This document shows positions 42,818 through 50,892 of a DNA stretch of 64,000 nt, piece after piece (positions within the stretch are counted from its first letter, which is position 1; every line of letters begins with the position of its first letter). The notes below the pieces were generated by a model. That model did no database searches. It was not told the origin of the DNA and saw nothing but the letters and a program-made list of their open reading frames with translations. Made by a program: the position numbers and the translations under genes. Where the stretch lies: contig NZ_DATERI010000212.1 of assembly GCF_035271705.1 (NCBI RefSeq), positions 1 through 64,000 of the forward strand, written 5' to 3'. This DNA is from Buttiauxella sp035271705. GTDB taxonomy: Bacteria > Pseudomonadota > Gammaproteobacteria > Enterobacterales > Enterobacteriaceae.

Positions 42818-44655
42818 ACCTTCTCTGGTTAACCATTCTTTTGCCTTTTGTTGGCTTTTTATTGTTGGCGTTTTCTCGTGGTCGTTGGTCAGAGAATCTT
42901 TCTGCCACGGTCGGGGTCGGCTCGATAGGTCTGGCGGCGTTAGTCACCGCGATTGCCGGGCTTGATTTCTTTAACAACGGGCAACAAGCCTTTACCCAGC
43001 CGCTGTGGACCTGGATGTCAGTGGGCGATTTTAATATCGGCTTCAATCTGATCCTCGACGGTTTGTCATTAACCATGCTGTCTGTGGTGACCGGTGTTGG
43101 CTTCCTGATCCACATGTTCGCTTCCTGGTATATGCGCGGTGAAGAGGGCTACTCTCGCTTCTTCGCCTACACCAACCTGTTTATCGCCAGCATGGTGACT
43201 CTGGTTCTGGGCGACAACTTGTTGCTGATGTACCTCGGTTGGGAAGGTGTAGGTCTGTGCTCGTATCTGCTGATTGGTTTCTACTACACCGATCCGAAGA
43301 ACGGTGCCGCAGCCATGAAAGCGTTTGTTGTGACCCGTGTGGGTGATGTGTTCCTCGCGTTCGCGTTGTTCATTCTCTACAACGAACTGGGTACGCTGAA
43401 CTTCCGCGAAATGGTTGAGCTGGCACCGCAGCACTTTGCTGCCGGTAACCAGATGCTGACATGGGCAACCCTGATGCTGTTAGGCGGTGCGGTAGGTAAA
43501 TCTGCGCAGTTGCCATTGCAGACCTGGCTTGCAGATGCGATGGCTGGCCCAACGCCAGTTTCAGCGCTGATCCACGCAGCCACCATGGTTACCGCGGGTG
43601 TCTACCTGATTGCTCGTACTCACGGCCTGTTCCTGTTAACGCCTGAAGTGCTGCATTTAGTCGGCATCGTCGGGGCAGTTACGCTGGTGATGGCGGGCTT
43701 TGCGGCTCTGGTGCAAACCGATATCAAACGTGTACTGGCGTACTCGACCATGAGCCAGATTGGCTACATGTTCCTGGCACTCGGTGTACAAGCGTGGGAT
43801 GCGGCGATTTTCCACCTGATGACTCACGCCTTCTTTAAAGCGTTGCTGTTCCTGTCATCCGGTTCGGTTATCCTTGCTTGCCACCACGAGCAAAACATCT
43901 TCAAAATGGGTGGTCTGCGTAAGTCCATTCCACTGGTGTATGTTTGCTTCCTGGTGGGGGGGGCCGCGTTGTCTGCACTGCCAATCATCACTGCGGGCTT
44001 CTTCAGTAAAGATGAGATTCTGGCCGGTGCGATGGCAAATGGTCATATGAACCTGATGGTTGCGGGTCTGGTCGGTGCGTTTATGACCTCTCTGTATACC
44101 TTCCGTATGATCTTCATCGTCTTCCACGGTAAAGAGCAAATTCACGCTCACGCGGGCAAAGGCATTACCCACCATCTGCCGCTGATTGTGTTGATGGTGC
44201 TGTCCACGTTCATTGGCGCAATGATTGTTCCGCCACTGCACGGTGTTCTGCCTGCAACCACTGAGCTTGCGCACGGTAGCGTGCTGACTCTTGAGATTAC
44301 CTCAGGCGTTGTGGCGATTGCCGGTATCCTGATTGCTGCGTGGCTGTGGTTGGGCAAACGCACTCTGGTCACCGCTATTGCCAACAGTGCACCGGGCCGC
44401 TTCTTTGGTACCTGGTGGTTCCATGCCTGGGGCTTCGATTGGCTGTACGACAAAGTCTTCGTTAAGCCATTCCTGGGTATCGCCTGGTTGATTAAGAGTG
44501 ATCCGCTGAATTCACTGATGAACATTCCGGCAGTTCTTTCACGCTTTGCAGGTCGTGGCCTGCTGGTGAGCGAGAACGGTTACCTGCGCTGGTATGTGGC
44601 TTCAATGAGTATCGGTGCGGTCGTGATTCTGGGCTTGCTGCTGGTCTTGCGTTGA
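42814..44655 (+). CDS. nuoL: NADH-quinone oxidoreductase subunit L
   Basis: 613 residues. Mrp-antiporter-like proton pump subunit at the distal end of complex I with a long lateral helix at the C-terminus. Conserved features include the glutamate in LMYLGWEGVGLCSYLLIGFYY (about residues 135-155), the lysine-bearing LLLGGAVGKSAQLPLQTWL (about 221-239), HAATMVTAGVYLIAR, and the C-terminal VFVKPFLGIAWL connecting helix region. Followed by a 216-base gap containing a long palindrome. Confidence 0.97.
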   Translation: MNLLWLTILLPFVGFLLLAFSRGRWSENLSATVGVGSIGLAALVTAIAGLDFFNNGQQAFTQPLWTWMSVGDFNIGFNLILDGLSLTMLSVVTGVGFLIHMFASWYMRGEEGYSRFFAYTNLFIASMVTLVLGDNLLLMYLGWEGVGLCSYLLIGFYYTDPKNGAAAMKAFVVTRVGDVFLAFALFILYNELGTLNFREMVELAPQHFAAGNQMLTWATLMLLGGAVGKSAQLPLQTWLADAMAGPTPVSALIHAATMVTAGVYLIARTHGLFLLTPEVLHLVGIVGAVTLVMAGFAALVQTDIKRVLAYSTMSQIGYMFLALGVQAWDAAIFHLMTHAFFKALLFLSSGSVILACHHEQNIFKMGGLRKSIPLVYVCFLVGGAALSALPIITAGFFSKDEILAGAMANGHMNLMVAGLVGAFMTSLYTFRMIFIVFHGKEQIHAHAGKGITHHLPLIVLMVLSTFIGAMIVPPLHGVLPATTELAHGSVLTLEITSGVVAIAGILIAAWLWLGKRTLVTAIANSAPGRFFGTWWFHAWGFDWLYDKVFVKPFLGIAWLIKSDPLNSLMNIPAVLSRFAGRGLLVSENGYLRWYVASMSIGAVVILGLLLVLR

Positions 44656-44722
44656 GTTTGTAGTTTTTGTGTGAAGGGAACTTCACAGTAAAAATAAATC
44701 TTAAGTAACTGTTCCTGAAGGA

Positions 44723-44839
44723 CAGGCGTCATCGGCGAAGCCAGACTGAACACCGCCAGCGCGCAGCAACCGGAGCGTACTCAAGTACGTGAGGATTGCG
44801 AGCACTGCCGGGGTTCAGTATGGCGAGCAAGATAGCCTG
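44723..44839. repeat. 117-bp imperfect palindrome between nuoL and nuoM
   Basis: Symmetric about 44782: outer CAGGC (44723-44727) with GCCTG (44835-44839), then CTGAAC (44746-44751) with GTTCAG (44813-44818), and a centre GTACTCAAGTAC (44777-44788). Many intervening blocks also pair (CCGCCAG with CTGCCGG; GCAGCAACC with GGATTGC). The size equals ERIC but the core sequence differs, so this is a different intergenic repeat family or a local structure. Confidence 0.75.
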
Positions 44840-44871
44840 AGCAGGAGCAAAGATAAGGGACATACTTAGCT

Positions 44872-46401
44872 ATGTTATTGCCTTGGTTGATATTAATCCC
44901 CTTCATTGGCGGCTTCTTCTGCTGGCAGACTGAGCGCTTCGGCGTAAAAGTGCCGCGTTGGATTGCGCTGGTAACGATGGGACTGACACTGGCGCTCTCG
45001 CTGCAACTGTGGTTGCAGGGTGGCTACTCACTGACGCAATCCGCAGGTTTGCCGCAGTGGCAGTCTGAATTTATCCTGCCGTGGATCCCACGTTTTGGGA
45101 TTGAAATCCATTTAGCCATTGACGGTCTGTCACTGCTGATGGTGGTGCTCACCGGCCTGCTCGGTGTGTTGGCGGTACTGTGTTCCTGGAATGAAATCGA
45201 AAAATATCAGGGCTTCTTCCACCTCAACCTGATGTGGATCCTCGGTGGCGTTATCGGCGTGTTCCTTGCCATCGACATGTTCCTGTTCTTCTTCTTCTGG
45301 GAAATGATGCTGGTGCCGATGTACTTCCTGATTGCACTGTGGGGCCACAAAGCCTCCGACGGGAAGACGCGTATCACCGCAGCAACCAAGTTCTTCATCT
45401 ACACCCAGGCAAGTGGCCTGGTGATGTTGATTGCGATCCTTGGCCTGGTGTTCGTTCATTACAACTCAACTGGCGTCTGGACATTTAGCTACGAGCAACT
45501 GCTGCATACTGAAATGTCCAGCAGCGTTCAGTGGTTGTTGATGCTGGGCTTCTTCATTGCGTTTGCGGTGAAAATGCCTGTCGTTCCATTGCACGGTTGG
45601 TTGCCAGACGCGCACTCCCAGGCACCAACAGCGGGTTCTGTTGACCTCGCAGGTATCTTGCTGAAAACCGCGGCCTACGGCATGCTGCGTTTCGCACTGC
45701 CACTGTTCCCGGAAGCGTCCGCTGAATTTGCGCCAATCGCCATGTGGCTCGGTGTCATCGGTATCTTCTACGGTGCGTGGATGGCCTTCGCGCAAACTGA
45801 TATCAAGCGCCTGATTGCTTACACTTCTGTGTCCCATATGGGCTTTGTGTTGATTGCCATTTATACCGGCAACCAACTGGCTTATCAGGGTGCTGTGATT
45901 CAGATGATTGCTCACGGTCTTTCTGCGGCCGGTATGTTCATCATCTGCGGTCAGATTTACGAGCGTCTGCACACCCGTGATATGCGCCTGATGGGCGGCC
46001 TGTGGAACAAAATCAAATGGTTGCCAGGTTTGTCGATGTTCTTCGCAGTGGCAACCCTTGGGATGCCAGGTACCGGTAACTTCGTTGGCGAATTCATGAT
46101 TCTGTTCGGCAGCTACCATGTCGTGCCAGTGATTACGATTATTTCTACCTTCGGTCTGGTCTTTGCCTCAGTTTATTCTCTGGCAATGATGCATCGCGCT
46201 TACTTCGGTAAAGCTAAAAGCGAAATCAGTGATAAACAGCTGCCTGGCATGTCGCCGCGCGAGTTCTTTATCATCCTGTTGCTGGTGGTGTTGTTAGTCC
46301 TGTTGGGCTTCTACCCGCAGCCAATTCTGGATACTTCGCATGCCGCGATGAGCAATATTCAGCAGTGGTTTACCAGTTCAATTCCAACTACAAGGCCGTA
46401 A
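44872..46401 (+). CDS. nuoM: NADH-quinone oxidoreductase subunit M
   Basis: 509 residues. Antiporter-like proton pump subunit with about 14 membrane helices. Key residues lie in FFFFWEMMLVPMYFLIALWG (conserved glutamate, about 138-157), FFIAFAVKMPVVPLHGWLPDAH (lysine, about 227-248), AQTDIKRLIAYTSVSHMGFV and LGMPGTGNFVGEFMIL. Start ATG 44872 follows the repeat; no strong ribosome-binding site is obvious beyond AAGATAAGGGA. nuoN follows after six bases. Confidence 0.96.
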   Translation: MLLPWLILIPFIGGFFCWQTERFGVKVPRWIALVTMGLTLALSLQLWLQGGYSLTQSAGLPQWQSEFILPWIPRFGIEIHLAIDGLSLLMVVLTGLLGVLAVLCSWNEIEKYQGFFHLNLMWILGGVIGVFLAIDMFLFFFFWEMMLVPMYFLIALWGHKASDGKTRITAATKFFIYTQASGLVMLIAILGLVFVHYNSTGVWTFSYEQLLHTEMSSSVQWLLMLGFFIAFAVKMPVVPLHGWLPDAHSQAPTAGSVDLAGILLKTAAYGMLRFALPLFPEASAEFAPIAMWLGVIGIFYGAWMAFAQTDIKRLIAYTSVSHMGFVLIAIYTGNQLAYQGAVIQMIAHGLSAAGMFIICGQIYERLHTRDMRLMGGLWNKIKWLPGLSMFFAVATLGMPGTGNFVGEFMILFGSYHVVPVITIISTFGLVFASVYSLAMMHRAYFGKAKSEISDKQLPGMSPREFFIILLLVVLLVLLGFYPQPILDTSHAAMSNIQQWFTSSIPTTRP

Positions 46402-46407
46402 TTCGCC

Positions 46408-47865
46408 ATGACTATAACTCCTCAACAATTGATCGCGCTGCTACCGCTGCTCGTCGTCGGATTGACGGTGGTGGTTGTGATGCTCTCCATAGCGTGGCGA
46501 CGCGACCATTTTATCAATGCAACATTGTCAGTTATCGGACTTAACGCAGCACTCGTTTCACTCTGGTTTGTGGGTCAAGTTGGAGCCATGGATGTCACGC
46601 CGCTGATGCGCGTTGATGGCTATGCGATGCTCTACACCGGACTGGTTCTGCTGGCGAGCCTGGCAACCTGTACGTTTGCTTATCCGTGGCTTGAGGGATA
46701 CACCGACAACCGCGAAGAGTTTTACCTGCTGGTGCTGATTGCCGCCCTTGGCGGTATTCTGCTGGCAAACGCCAATCACCTGGCGGCGTTGTTCCTCGGT
46801 ATTGAATTGATTTCACTGCCGTTGTTCGGCCTAATTGGTTACGCCTTCCGTCAGAAACGCTCGCTGGAAGCCAGTATCAAATACACCATTCTGTCTGCGT
46901 GTGCGTCTTCATTCCTGCTGTTCGGTATGGCGCTGGTGTATGCAGAGTCTGGCGACCTGTCGTTTGTGGCTCTCGGTAAGAGCATGGCAGACAACTCGCT
47001 GCACGAACCGCTGCTGTTGGCGGGTTTGGGTATGATGATTGTTGGCCTGGGCTTTAAATTGTCACTGGTTCCATTCCACCTGTGGACGCCAGATGTTTAT
47101 CAGGGCGCTCCGGCTCCGGTTTCTACTTTCCTGGCGACGGCCAGCAAAATCGCCATTTTTGGTGTGGTGATGCGTCTGTTCCTCTATGCGCCAGTTGGCG
47201 ATAGCGAAGCGGTACGTGTGGTACTCGGTATTATTGCCTTCATCTCCATCATCTTCGGTAACTTGATGGCGTTGAGTCAGACCAACATTAAGCGTCTGCT
47301 GGGTTACTCGTCTATCTCCCACCTCGGTTACTTGATGGTGGCATTGATTGCGCTGCAAAGCGGCGATATGTCGATGGAATCGGTTGGCGTTTATCTGGCA
47401 GGCTATCTGTTCAGCAGCCTCGGCGCGTTCGGCGTGGTCAGCCTGATGTCCAGCCCATACCGAGGCCCGGATGCAGACTCGCTGTACTCTTACCGTGGTC
47501 TGTTCTGGCACAAGCCAGTTCTGTCTGCGGTGATGACGGTGATGATGCTGTCCCTGGCCGGTATCCCAATGACGCTGGGCTTCATCGGTAAGTTCTACAT
47601 CATTGCGGTAGGTGTTCAGTCTCACCTGTGGTGGTTGACCGGCGCTGTGGTGCTGGGCAGTGCAATTGGTTTGTACTACTACCTGCGTGTGACGGTGAGT
47701 TTGTACCTGAACGCGCCGCAACAATTGACCCGTGATACCCCAACTAACTGGGCGTTAACAGCGGGCGGGGTTGTGGTGTTGATCTCGGCTGTGCTGGTGC
47801 TGTTGCTGGGTGTTTACCCGCAACCGCTTATCAGTCTGGTGCGTTTGGCAACACCGATGATGTAA
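46408..47865 (+). CDS. nuoN: NADH-quinone oxidoreductase subunit N
   Basis: 485 residues. Third antiporter-like proton-pumping subunit. Conserved segments are LFLGIELISLPLFGLIGY (glutamate, about 131-148), GLGFKLSLVPFHLWTPDVYQGAP (lysine, about 213-235) and LSQTNIKRLLGYSSISHLGYLM. It ends the 13-gene nuo operon and is followed by a strong terminator. In E. coli the next genes are elaD-elaC-elaB-elaA; none is here. Confidence 0.97.
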   Translation: MTITPQQLIALLPLLVVGLTVVVVMLSIAWRRDHFINATLSVIGLNAALVSLWFVGQVGAMDVTPLMRVDGYAMLYTGLVLLASLATCTFAYPWLEGYTDNREEFYLLVLIAALGGILLANANHLAALFLGIELISLPLFGLIGYAFRQKRSLEASIKYTILSACASSFLLFGMALVYAESGDLSFVALGKSMADNSLHEPLLLAGLGMMIVGLGFKLSLVPFHLWTPDVYQGAPAPVSTFLATASKIAIFGVVMRLFLYAPVGDSEAVRVVLGIIAFISIIFGNLMALSQTNIKRLLGYSSISHLGYLMVALIALQSGDMSMESVGVYLAGYLFSSLGAFGVVSLMSSPYRGPDADSLYSYRGLFWHKPVLSAVMTVMMLSLAGIPMTLGFIGKFYIIAVGVQSHLWWLTGAVVLGSAIGLYYYLRVTVSLYLNAPQQLTRDTPTNWALTAGGVVVLISAVLVLLLGVYPQPLISLVRLATPMM

Positions 47866-47914
47866 GTGGGTTTTGTCGGGTTCATACAGCGACATCCACC
47901 AAATATTCAAGCGT

Positions 47915-47943
47915 AAGGCTACCCAATCGGGTAGCCTTTTTTG
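47915..47943 (+). terminator. nuo operon terminator
   Basis: GGCTACCC (47917-47924) pairs with GGGTAGCC (47929-47936) around AATC, followed by T6. Confidence 0.93.
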
Positions 47944-47988
47944 TTACCGTGATAATTTTCAGCACCCTCTATTTCGAAGGAATCAGTC

Positions 47989-48471
47989 ATGATCTTGCTC
48001 AGGCCAATGCAGGAGGATGAGTACTCTGCTTATCTTGAATACTTTATTCCCGATTATGCGAAGGAAATTGAATCAAACTACGGGCTTTCCGATTGTGAGT
48101 CTCTGGCAAGAGCGCAACGGGAAATAGAGGCGGATCTCCCTGTGGGGGTTAACACGCCGGGGCAGGTTTTGCTCTGTCTGATTACCCGGTTAGGCGATAA
48201 AGACCAGCATGTGGGATACCTCTGGTACAAACCCGATGCAGATATGCGTACCGTATTCATCTACGATTTTCACATATTCGGTTCCTACCAGGGGCAGGGG
48301 CTGGGTAAACAGGCGCTGAGTGCTCTCGAGCAAGATCTTCGTGAAAAGGATGTTGAACAGATAAGACTCCGTGTCGCCGGTGACAACGGTTGCGCACGGC
48401 ATGTTTACGAGTCTACTGGGTTTCGGGTAACTGGGGTCAATATGAGCAAAGTCATTACGGATGGCAGATAG
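47989..48471 (+). CDS. GNAT family N-acetyltransferase
   Basis: 160 residues, the full GNAT fold length, with ribosome-binding site GAAGGA. The acetyl-CoA pyrophosphate loop is QGQGLGKQAL (about residues 102-111, QxxGxG motif A), preceded by the beta-strand VFIYDFHIFGSYQ and followed by motif B LRVAGDNGCARHVYESTGFRV (about 126-146) with the usual asparagine and tyrosine. The substrate cannot be told. It resembles RimI/YjaB-like small-molecule or protein acetyltransferases. No small antitoxin-like gene lies next to it, so a TacT-type toxin is unlikely. It and the chemoreceptor are not in the E. coli neighbourhood, and lie at the junction of two formerly distant regions. Confidence 0.88.
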   Translation: MILLRPMQEDEYSAYLEYFIPDYAKEIESNYGLSDCESLARAQREIEADLPVGVNTPGQVLLCLITRLGDKDQHVGYLWYKPDADMRTVFIYDFHIFGSYQGQGLGKQALSALEQDLREKDVEQIRLRVAGDNGCARHVYESTGFRVTGVNMSKVITDGR

Positions 48472-48474
48472 TCG

Positions 48475-48619
48475 AAACCCGGCTTCTGCCTAACACCGTT
48501 AGTTTAAGAACGAGATATCCGGGGCGACCACCGGGTTTGGCATCCCTCCGGGAACCAAATCCCGGTGTTTCCCCTCATTCATTGGCTTAAGTGAACGGTG
48601 TTAGGCTTTGGCCGGGTTT
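48475..48619. repeat. 145-bp near-perfect palindrome between the GNAT and chemoreceptor genes
   Basis: The outer 26-base arms 48475-48500 and 48594-48619 match at 22 positions (AAACCCGGC and CCTAACACCGTT on each side of a mismatched 4-5 base block). Moving inward, TTAAG pairs with CTTAA, GGGG with CCCC, and ACCGGGTTTGG (48530-48540) with CCAAATCCCGGT (48554-48565) around a 13-base loop. The whole element could form one long hairpin of about 70 bp. It begins just after the GNAT stop and ends 11 bases before the chemoreceptor stop, so it may serve as terminator for both, or be a MITE-like repeat. Confidence 0.8.
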
Positions 48620-48630
48620 TGCTTGCAGTC

Positions 48631-50418
48631 TTACAGACGGAATTGATTCACCGCCAGAGTCAGTTCGCCTGCCTGATCCTGAAGTGCCGCAGAAGCAGCC
48701 GTTGATTCCTCAACCAGGGCTGCGTTCTGCTGCACCATGGTATCGAGTTGGGCTACCGCAGCATTGATTTCCGCAATGCCTTTCATTTGCTCATCCGCAG
48801 CCTGGTTAATTTCCGCCATCATGGTGGTGACGGAAGTCACGCTGGTGACAATTTCCTGCATGGTATTACCAGTATGGTGAACCTGCTTTGCACCCGATGA
48901 CACGCTAGTCACCGTCGAATCGATAAGTACTCTTATCTCTTTAGCCGCCTGCGCGCTGCGGCTTGCCAGGTTCCGTACTTCATTGGCTACTACCGCGAAT
49001 CCTCTTCCTTGCTCACCTGCTCGCGCGGCCTCCACCGAGGCATTCAGTGCCAGAATATTTGTCTGGAACGCAATACCATCAATCACGCCGATAATATTGC
49101 CGATCTTCTCGGAGGCTGCTTCTATGGCGTTCATAGTCTGAATCACATCGCGCACCGAGTTGCCACCACGGCGTGCAACCTCGGCGGCAGAAAGCACGGC
49201 CTTGTTGGCTTCATGAGATGAACTGGCTGAGTGCGCGACAGTTGAAGAGATCTGTTCCAACGCCGCTGAGGTCTGTTGCAGACTTGCGGCAGCCGATTCT
49301 GTACGCGCAGAAAGATCGATATTCCCAGAGGAAATTTCCTCGGAAGCAATACGCACCGACTCGCTACTACTACGAATGGATTTCATCACCACCGCGAGCT
49401 TGTCGACAAACCGGTTAAATGCGCTGGCAATCTGTGCCACTTCATCATTGCCGTCCACAACTAAACGCTGGGTTAAGTCTTCGGTACCCTGAGCGATGGA
49501 GTCCATTGCCTCACGAACGCGGATCAACGGGCCAAGGCTGCGCTTAGTGATAAAGCTGATGATAAGTGCGGCGAGCGCAATCAGCACGATCAAAGAGACC
49601 GTTGAAGTCCACAGTAGCGAACGCATGCTTGCGGTTGCCTCTGCTTTATCCATCGCCACCACGATGTACCAGTTGGTGCCTTTAACCGGCATGGCCATCA
49701 TAAAGGTGGGGCGTTCTAAAACATTAGCCTGAATCGGTACTGCAGAATTCAGCAATTCTGACAGTTTGAGGTCCTGCGCAATGCCGGAGAGGGGTTTGAG
49801 GGTGAGCGATTCGTCCGGGTGGGCGATGATCGTTCCATCGGCGTCCATCAACATGCCGAAACTACCCTCGGTCGGATGAATTGAACGCACGTTGGCAATC
49901 ACCGCATCCATATTGATATCACCTTCCACCACACCCAGCAGTTCCCCGTTCTCAATACGCGGTGCTGCCACGGTGACAATAAGTTTTTTCGTACCGGCAT
50001 CCTGATAAGGATTTGTCACGATTGGCTTTTTCGCTTGGGCCGCCTGAATATACCACGGGCGAGAAGTCGGGTCGTAACCCTCCGGGATACCCGATGCATC
50101 AGAGGAAATATCACGTTTGTCCGGATAACCAATGTCCACATTGATAAAGTGACCAGAAGTGGCAACCTGGGTTAACAGTGGAACCGGATCGGCATCGCTA
50201 ACATGGGCTGTCAAGGAACTAATCTGGGCGACTTTGGTTTCAGTCCACTGATTCACTGTTTCAGAGTGACTTTCCGCCAAGGCGGTAAGTGTACTGTTGA
50301 TTGAATTATTGTTTGCAGAATTACTAATTAGATAATTAATAAAGGTATTTACGCATAATGCGCTGACCACAATTAATGTTGTAGCAACTAAAACTCTGCT
50401 GCGGATGGAGTTAAACAT
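48631..50418 (-). CDS. Methyl-accepting chemotaxis protein with dCache ligand domain
   Basis: 595 residues. Membrane helix 1 is about residues 8-31, the periplasmic sensor about 32-268, helix 2 about 269-291, HAMP about 292-345, and the methyl-accepting signalling coiled coil 350-595 with the conserved tip RAGEQGRGFAVVANEVRNLA. The sensor is of double Cache type and holds Y115, R120, W122, Y123 and D167, with spacings that match the amino-acid-binding motif described for dCACHE_1AA receptors such as PctA. It is therefore predicted to sense amino acids. No C-terminal NWETF-type CheR/CheB docking pentapeptide is present (it ends LAVNQFRL). It stands alone, convergent with the GNAT gene. Confidence 0.93.
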   Translation of the reverse strand: MFNSIRSRVLVATTLIVVSALCVNTFINYLISNSANNNSINSTLTALAESHSETVNQWTETKVAQISSLTAHVSDADPVPLLTQVATSGHFINVDIGYPDKRDISSDASGIPEGYDPTSRPWYIQAAQAKKPIVTNPYQDAGTKKLIVTVAAPRIENGELLGVVEGDINMDAVIANVRSIHPTEGSFGMLMDADGTIIAHPDESLTLKPLSGIAQDLKLSELLNSAVPIQANVLERPTFMMAMPVKGTNWYIVVAMDKAEATASMRSLLWTSTVSLIVLIALAALIISFITKRSLGPLIRVREAMDSIAQGTEDLTQRLVVDGNDEVAQIASAFNRFVDKLAVVMKSIRSSSESVRIASEEISSGNIDLSARTESAAASLQQTSAALEQISSTVAHSASSSHEANKAVLSAAEVARRGGNSVRDVIQTMNAIEAASEKIGNIIGVIDGIAFQTNILALNASVEAARAGEQGRGFAVVANEVRNLASRSAQAAKEIRVLIDSTVTSVSSGAKQVHHTGNTMQEIVTSVTSVTTMMAEINQAADEQMKGIAEINAAVAQLDTMVQQNAALVEESTAASAALQDQAGELTLAVNQFRL

Positions 50419-50516
50419 GCTATGGCCTTCCGGGTTATTTATAAATGCATTAGTGGCTATTAACGACCGGAACGGGAATAACTTTAATTATTTACACTGA
50501 AACAGGAGGGGGAAAT

Positions 50517-50609
50517 ATGACCGATTTAAATACGGGTTTATTGAATAAATCGAACTTTGGGTTATTGCTACGCTCAAGTGACGGCACAGAAGACCCCATA
50601 CGCGCCTGA
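50517..50609 (+). CDS. Possible 30-residue small protein
   Basis: ATG 50517 to TGA 50609 encodes MTDLNTGLLNKSNFGLLLRS followed by ten more residues ending PIRA. The ribosome-binding site AGGAGGGGG ends about 5 bases before the ATG and is one of the strongest in the window, far better than chance would suggest. The peptide is neutral, without a membrane segment. I do not recognise it. It could be a free small protein or a leader peptide for the downstream rudS-phrB genes, 280 bases away. Confidence 0.38.
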   Translation: MTDLNTGLLNKSNFGLLLRSSDGTEDPIRA

Positions 50610-50796
50610 TTTAACGAGGTAAAGTGTCCTCACGGGTCTCTGCTTTGTTAAAGCGATATATTCCCAATTCAAAAGGATTGCTAATATATTTCATCTACAG
50701 TCCCTCTAATTGTAGGGGTATTTAGGCGTCAAAAGGCAGAAAAACATTAACATCGTTTAAAGTACGTGGATTGGTCACCGAGCTATTCCTGTCAAA

Positions 50797-50868
50797 ATAC
50801 ATCCGAAATAATTCGGATTGCATTGAAGCGGTAAGAGAACAATTCCCGATGAGCTTACTACACTTAAA
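50797..50868. repeat. Truncated ERIC repeat upstream of rudS
   Basis: ATACATCCGAAATAATTCGGATTGCA, then GAAGCGGTAAGAGAACAATTCCC and GAGCTTAC match the left half of the ERIC consensus; the right half is missing after about 72 bases. It ends about 25 bases before the rudS start. Confidence 0.65.
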
Positions 50869-50892
50869 TGAACACTTTCAAAGGAGCAAGTC

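Larger units (their letters stand above)
50419..50892. promoter_or_regulatory. Divergent intergenic region chemoreceptor / rudS
   Basis: 474 bases. The chemoreceptor promoter must lie in the left part. A 30-codon frame with strong ribosome-binding site (50517-50609) and a truncated ERIC (50797-50868) are listed separately. Nothing else was recognised; the stretch 50640-50760 is AT-rich and holds short direct T-rich tracts. Confidence 0.5.

Noticed and set aside
42814..46401. nuoL or nuoM as possible Mrp antiporter genes
   Set aside because: Their position in a complete nuo operon and subunit-specific lengths settle them as complex I subunits.
47989..48471. GNAT protein as a TacT-type toxin of a toxin-antitoxin pair
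   Set aside because: No ribbon-helix-helix antitoxin gene lies upstream; the gap to nuoN holds only a terminator.
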